From: Balneola sp.
GTDB lineage: Bacteria > Bacteroidota > Rhodothermia > Balneolales > Balneolaceae
Direction of reading: 5' to 3'
Length of the DNA: 64,000 nucleotides
NCBI GenBank assembly: GCA_002696035.1
Contig: NZQV01000017.1
Location: forward strand, 101,690 to 165,689
Shown: positions 61,951-64,000 of the stretch, one piece after another
Layout of the letters: each line of letters opens with the position of its first letter
How positions within the stretch are numbered: position 1 is the stretch's first letter
Translations under genes and position numbers: made by a program
Notes under the pieces: generated by a model
What the model was told of the DNA's origin: nothing
Database searches by the model: none
What the model saw: only the letters and a program-made list of their open reading frames with translations

Positions 61951-63921
61951 TTGTTAGCACTCGAAAATATTACGTTGCATTTGGGCGACCGCGAACTCCT
62001 TGACGGCGTCAGCACTTTCATCAATCCCGGTGAGCGAATTGGACTTGTTGGTCCTAACGGAGCAGGAAAATCTACCCTGCTTAAGATCATCATGGGCATT
62101 CAGGAAAAGGATGATGGCACCATCTCACTGGCTAATGAAGAAACATTAGGCTATCTCCCTCAGGATGGCGTTGATCCGGATTTTACCCTCACCGTTCTGG
62201 AAGAAGTAGAAACGGCTTTTGCTGACCTATTTGAGCTTGAGATGAAAGTGAAGAGTATTCAGGAAAAGCTTTCACAGGTAGATCATGAAAGTAAAGAATA
62301 CGAAAAACTGATGGAACAATATGGAGTTCTGCAGACGGAACTAGAGGCCTCCGGTTTGTATGAATTGCGCTCGCAGGTGGAAAAAATACTCATGGGACTC
62401 GGTTTCACCGAAGAAGATTTTCACCGAAATACGTCCGAATTCAGCGGTGGCTGGCTGATGCGTATTGCCCTCGCCAAGCTGTTGCTACGCCGTCCTACAT
62501 ATCTGCTTTTGGATGAGCCAACCAACCACCTTGATATCGAATCGTTGCAGTGGATGGAGAATTTTCTCAACAGCTATGAAGGAGCCGTGGTTGTGGTTTC
62601 GCACGATAAGGCTTTTCTCGATACCATCACCAACCGAACGCTGGCATTGCGACAGGGGAAAATTTCTGACTACGCCGGCAACTATTCCTTCTACGAAAAA
62701 AAGTGGGCAGAGGAACGGGAGCTATTACTAAACGCTAAAAAGAATCAGGAAAAAGAGATCAAGCAGACGCAGGAATTTATTGATCGGTTTCGGTATAAAG
62801 CGTCGAAGGCCAGTCAGGTGCAAAGTCGCATCAAGCAGCTTGAGAAGCTGGAGGAAATTGAAATTGAGGAGGAACAGGACAACGTTTCGTTTCGTTTTCC
62901 GGAACCGGGACGCAGCGGACAGGTGGTGATGAAGCTGGAAGACCTCCACAAAAGCTACGATGAGAACACGGTGTTTGAGGGCATCGATTATGAAATTGAG
63001 CGGGGTGATAAAATTGCGGTCGTGGGACCTAACGGCGCTGGTAAGTCAACGTTGATCCGGATCATAGCCGGGAATGAATCATTCCAGAAAGGAGATCGCG
63101 TTGTTGGGCATAACGTGACGGTGAATTACTTCGCGCAGCATCAAGCCGATGAACTCGATCCCAATCGAGATGCTCTCGAAACCATGCACGATGCCGGTTC
63201 TGGGGAAAAGGAAAGTAGGCTAAGAACCATTTTAGGCTGTTTTCTTTTTCAGGGCGATGATGTGTTCAAGAAAGTGAAAGTACTTTCAGGTGGTGAAAAA
63301 AGTCGGCTGGCGCTTGCCAAGATGCTCCTTTCTCCTGCAAATCTCCTCATTTTTGATGAGCCTACCAATCACCTTGATATGAGCAGCAAGAACATCCTTC
63401 AGCAAGCCATTCAGCAATATGAGGGAACATGTTTGATCGTATCTCACGACCGGGATTTCCTGGATCCCATCGTGAATAAAGTCTTGGACGTACAGCCGGG
63501 ATATATCAAAACCTACCTGGGGAATGTGTCTTATTATTTGGCTCGAAAAAAGGAAGAAGAGGCTGCGGCCGAAGCGGCGGAAGAATCCGTTCAACAACAG
63601 GAGCAGGAAACCAATCAGCTTTCCCGTAAGGAACAGCGACGTATTGAGGCAGAACGGCGAAATGCACGAAACCGCCAAACCAAGCCGATCCGGGAAAAAA
63701 TTGAGAAAGTGGAAAAGGAGATCGAGGAACTGGAATCCCGCAAAAAAGAGATCGAAGAAGCCATGGCTCAGCCCGATTTCTACGACGATGAGGAGAAAGT
63801 GAAAAAATTCTCATTAGAATATGATCAACTCAAAGCCGACCTTACAGACCGATACTCGCAATGGGAAGAGTACCAGCAGCGCCTGGAGGTTATCGAGGAA
63901 GAATTTAGCAGTGAGCAGTGA
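61951..63921 (+). CDS. ABC-F family ATPase (ribosome-associated, EttA/Uup-like)
   Basis: A 656-residue soluble protein with two ABC domains and no membrane part. Domain 1 has Walker A GPNGAGKSTLLK at about 34-45, signature SGGWLMRIALAK, and Walker B LLLDEPTNHLD. Domain 2 repeats this (GPNGAGKSTLIRI, LSGGEKSRLALAKM, IFDEPTNHLD). Between them is the PtIM-like linker (about 230-330) of charged helices, and a C-terminal coiled coil rich in Glu and Arg (about 560-655). Such proteins bind the ribosomal E site in translation rescue or antibiotic protection. The start is TTG, and its stop codon lies in the tandem repeat that follows. Confidence 0.93.
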   Translation: MLALENITLHLGDRELLDGVSTFINPGERIGLVGPNGAGKSTLLKIIMGIQEKDDGTISLANEETLGYLPQDGVDPDFTLTVLEEVETAFADLFELEMKVKSIQEKLSQVDHESKEYEKLMEQYGVLQTELEASGLYELRSQVEKILMGLGFTEEDFHRNTSEFSGGWLMRIALAKLLLRRPTYLLLDEPTNHLDIESLQWMENFLNSYEGAVVVVSHDKAFLDTITNRTLALRQGKISDYAGNYSFYEKKWAEERELLLNAKKNQEKEIKQTQEFIDRFRYKASKASQVQSRIKQLEKLEEIEIEEEQDNVSFRFPEPGRSGQVVMKLEDLHKSYDENTVFEGIDYEIERGDKIAVVGPNGAGKSTLIRIIAGNESFQKGDRVVGHNVTVNYFAQHQADELDPNRDALETMHDAGSGEKESRLRTILGCFLFQGDDVFKKVKVLSGGEKSRLALAKMLLSPANLLIFDEPTNHLDMSSKNILQQAIQQYEGTCLIVSHDRDFLDPIVNKVLDVQPGYIKTYLGNVSYYLARKKEEEAAAEAAEESVQQQEQETNQLSRKEQRRIEAERRNARNRQTKPIREKIEKVEKEIEELESRKKEIEEAMAQPDFYDDEEKVKKFSLEYDQLKADLTDRYSQWEEYQQRLEVIEEEFSSEQ

Positions 63922-64000
63922 GCAGTGAGCAGTGAGCAGTGAGCAGTGAGCAGTGAGCAGTGAGCAGTGAGCAGTGAGCAGTGAGCAGTGAGCAGTGAGC
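63907..64000. repeat. Heptanucleotide tandem repeat (AGCAGTG)n, at least 13 copies, running off the window
   Basis: Perfect AGCAGTG units begin at 63907 inside the last codons of the ABC-F gene (giving Ser-Ser-Glu-Gln-stop) and continue without a mismatch to the edge, more than 13 units. Because the unit is 7 bases, each frame reads a different series, and the TGA that stops the ABC-F frame is formed by the repeat itself. The true length cannot be seen. Confidence 0.97.

Noticed and set aside
63907..64000. CRISPR array
   Set aside because: The units are 7 bases and contiguous with no spacers.

Overview
The window reads as chromosome of a member of the FCB group, most likely a Balneolota (Balneola/Gracilimonas-like) bacterium. 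The supports are a GldC homologue (61300-61629), Bacteroidota-type promoters (-33 TTG, 20 bp, -7 TAnnTTTG) in front of tRNA-Phe and the glp regulator, often weak Shine-Dalgarno sites, several TTG starts, and a general gene repertoire of aerobic, peptide- and glycerol-using marine heterotrophs. No rRNA or taxonomic marker is present, so the placement is inference.

Region 1 (1-12,200) is a visibly AT-rich accessory island that stops at the 3' end of a tRNA-Phe gene. It holds a partial membrane protein that may be an abortive-infection factor, a type III (Mod-like) adenine methyltransferase, a SIR2 + HerA antiphage pair (the Nezha/SIR2-HerA architecture), and then a run of minus-strand orphan genes separated by attC-like inverted repeats (6111-6162, 6795-6889, 7998-9368, 10622-10726). 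This looks like a gene-cassette array without an integrase in view (CALIN-like). One attC-like site is split by a complete IS3-family (IS407-group) element with a 4-bp target duplication. Two of the orphan genes have HEPN/DUF4145-like features. This is the best candidate for undescribed biology.

Region 2 (12,200-32,400) is mostly housekeeping and metabolism: recJ, leucine dehydrogenase, an M28 peptidase, a histidine ammonia-lyase operon with a class III nucleotide cyclase, a POT peptide transporter, a glp cluster (porin, glpF, glpK, glpD, with a divergent GlpR-type regulator), an outer-membrane protein gene with a frameshift, and mnmE. Several families of palindromic MITE-like repeats sit between genes; three copies of one family lie within 2.7 kb, two of them flanking a GIY-YIG gene.

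Region 3 (32,400-46,200) has a MacA/MacB-like efflux operon without its ATPase, a nitroreductase, an M16 protease, cysE-cysM, a diaminopropionate ammonia-lyase/M20 amidohydrolase operon and a lipoprotein.

Region 4 (46,500-50,400) is an aromatic ring-cleavage operon: a PcpA/LinE-type extradiol dioxygenase, two CoA-transferase subunits and maleylacetate reductase. Together these resemble the lower lindane/hydroquinone pathway (linE-GH-F). A possible operator in front of it is almost identical to one in front of the nitroreductase.

Region 5 (50,400-64,000) carries secG, an MscS channel, an SRAP/HMCES homologue that has lost its catalytic residues, a CPBP protease, a DEAD-box protein without a Walker A motif, an NhaC antiporter, an endonuclease III with an unusual cysteine pattern, a MEMO protein with an N-terminal PqqD-like domain, a YfcC-type carrier, gldC and an ABC-F ATPase whose stop codon lies inside a heptanucleotide tandem array that runs off the window.
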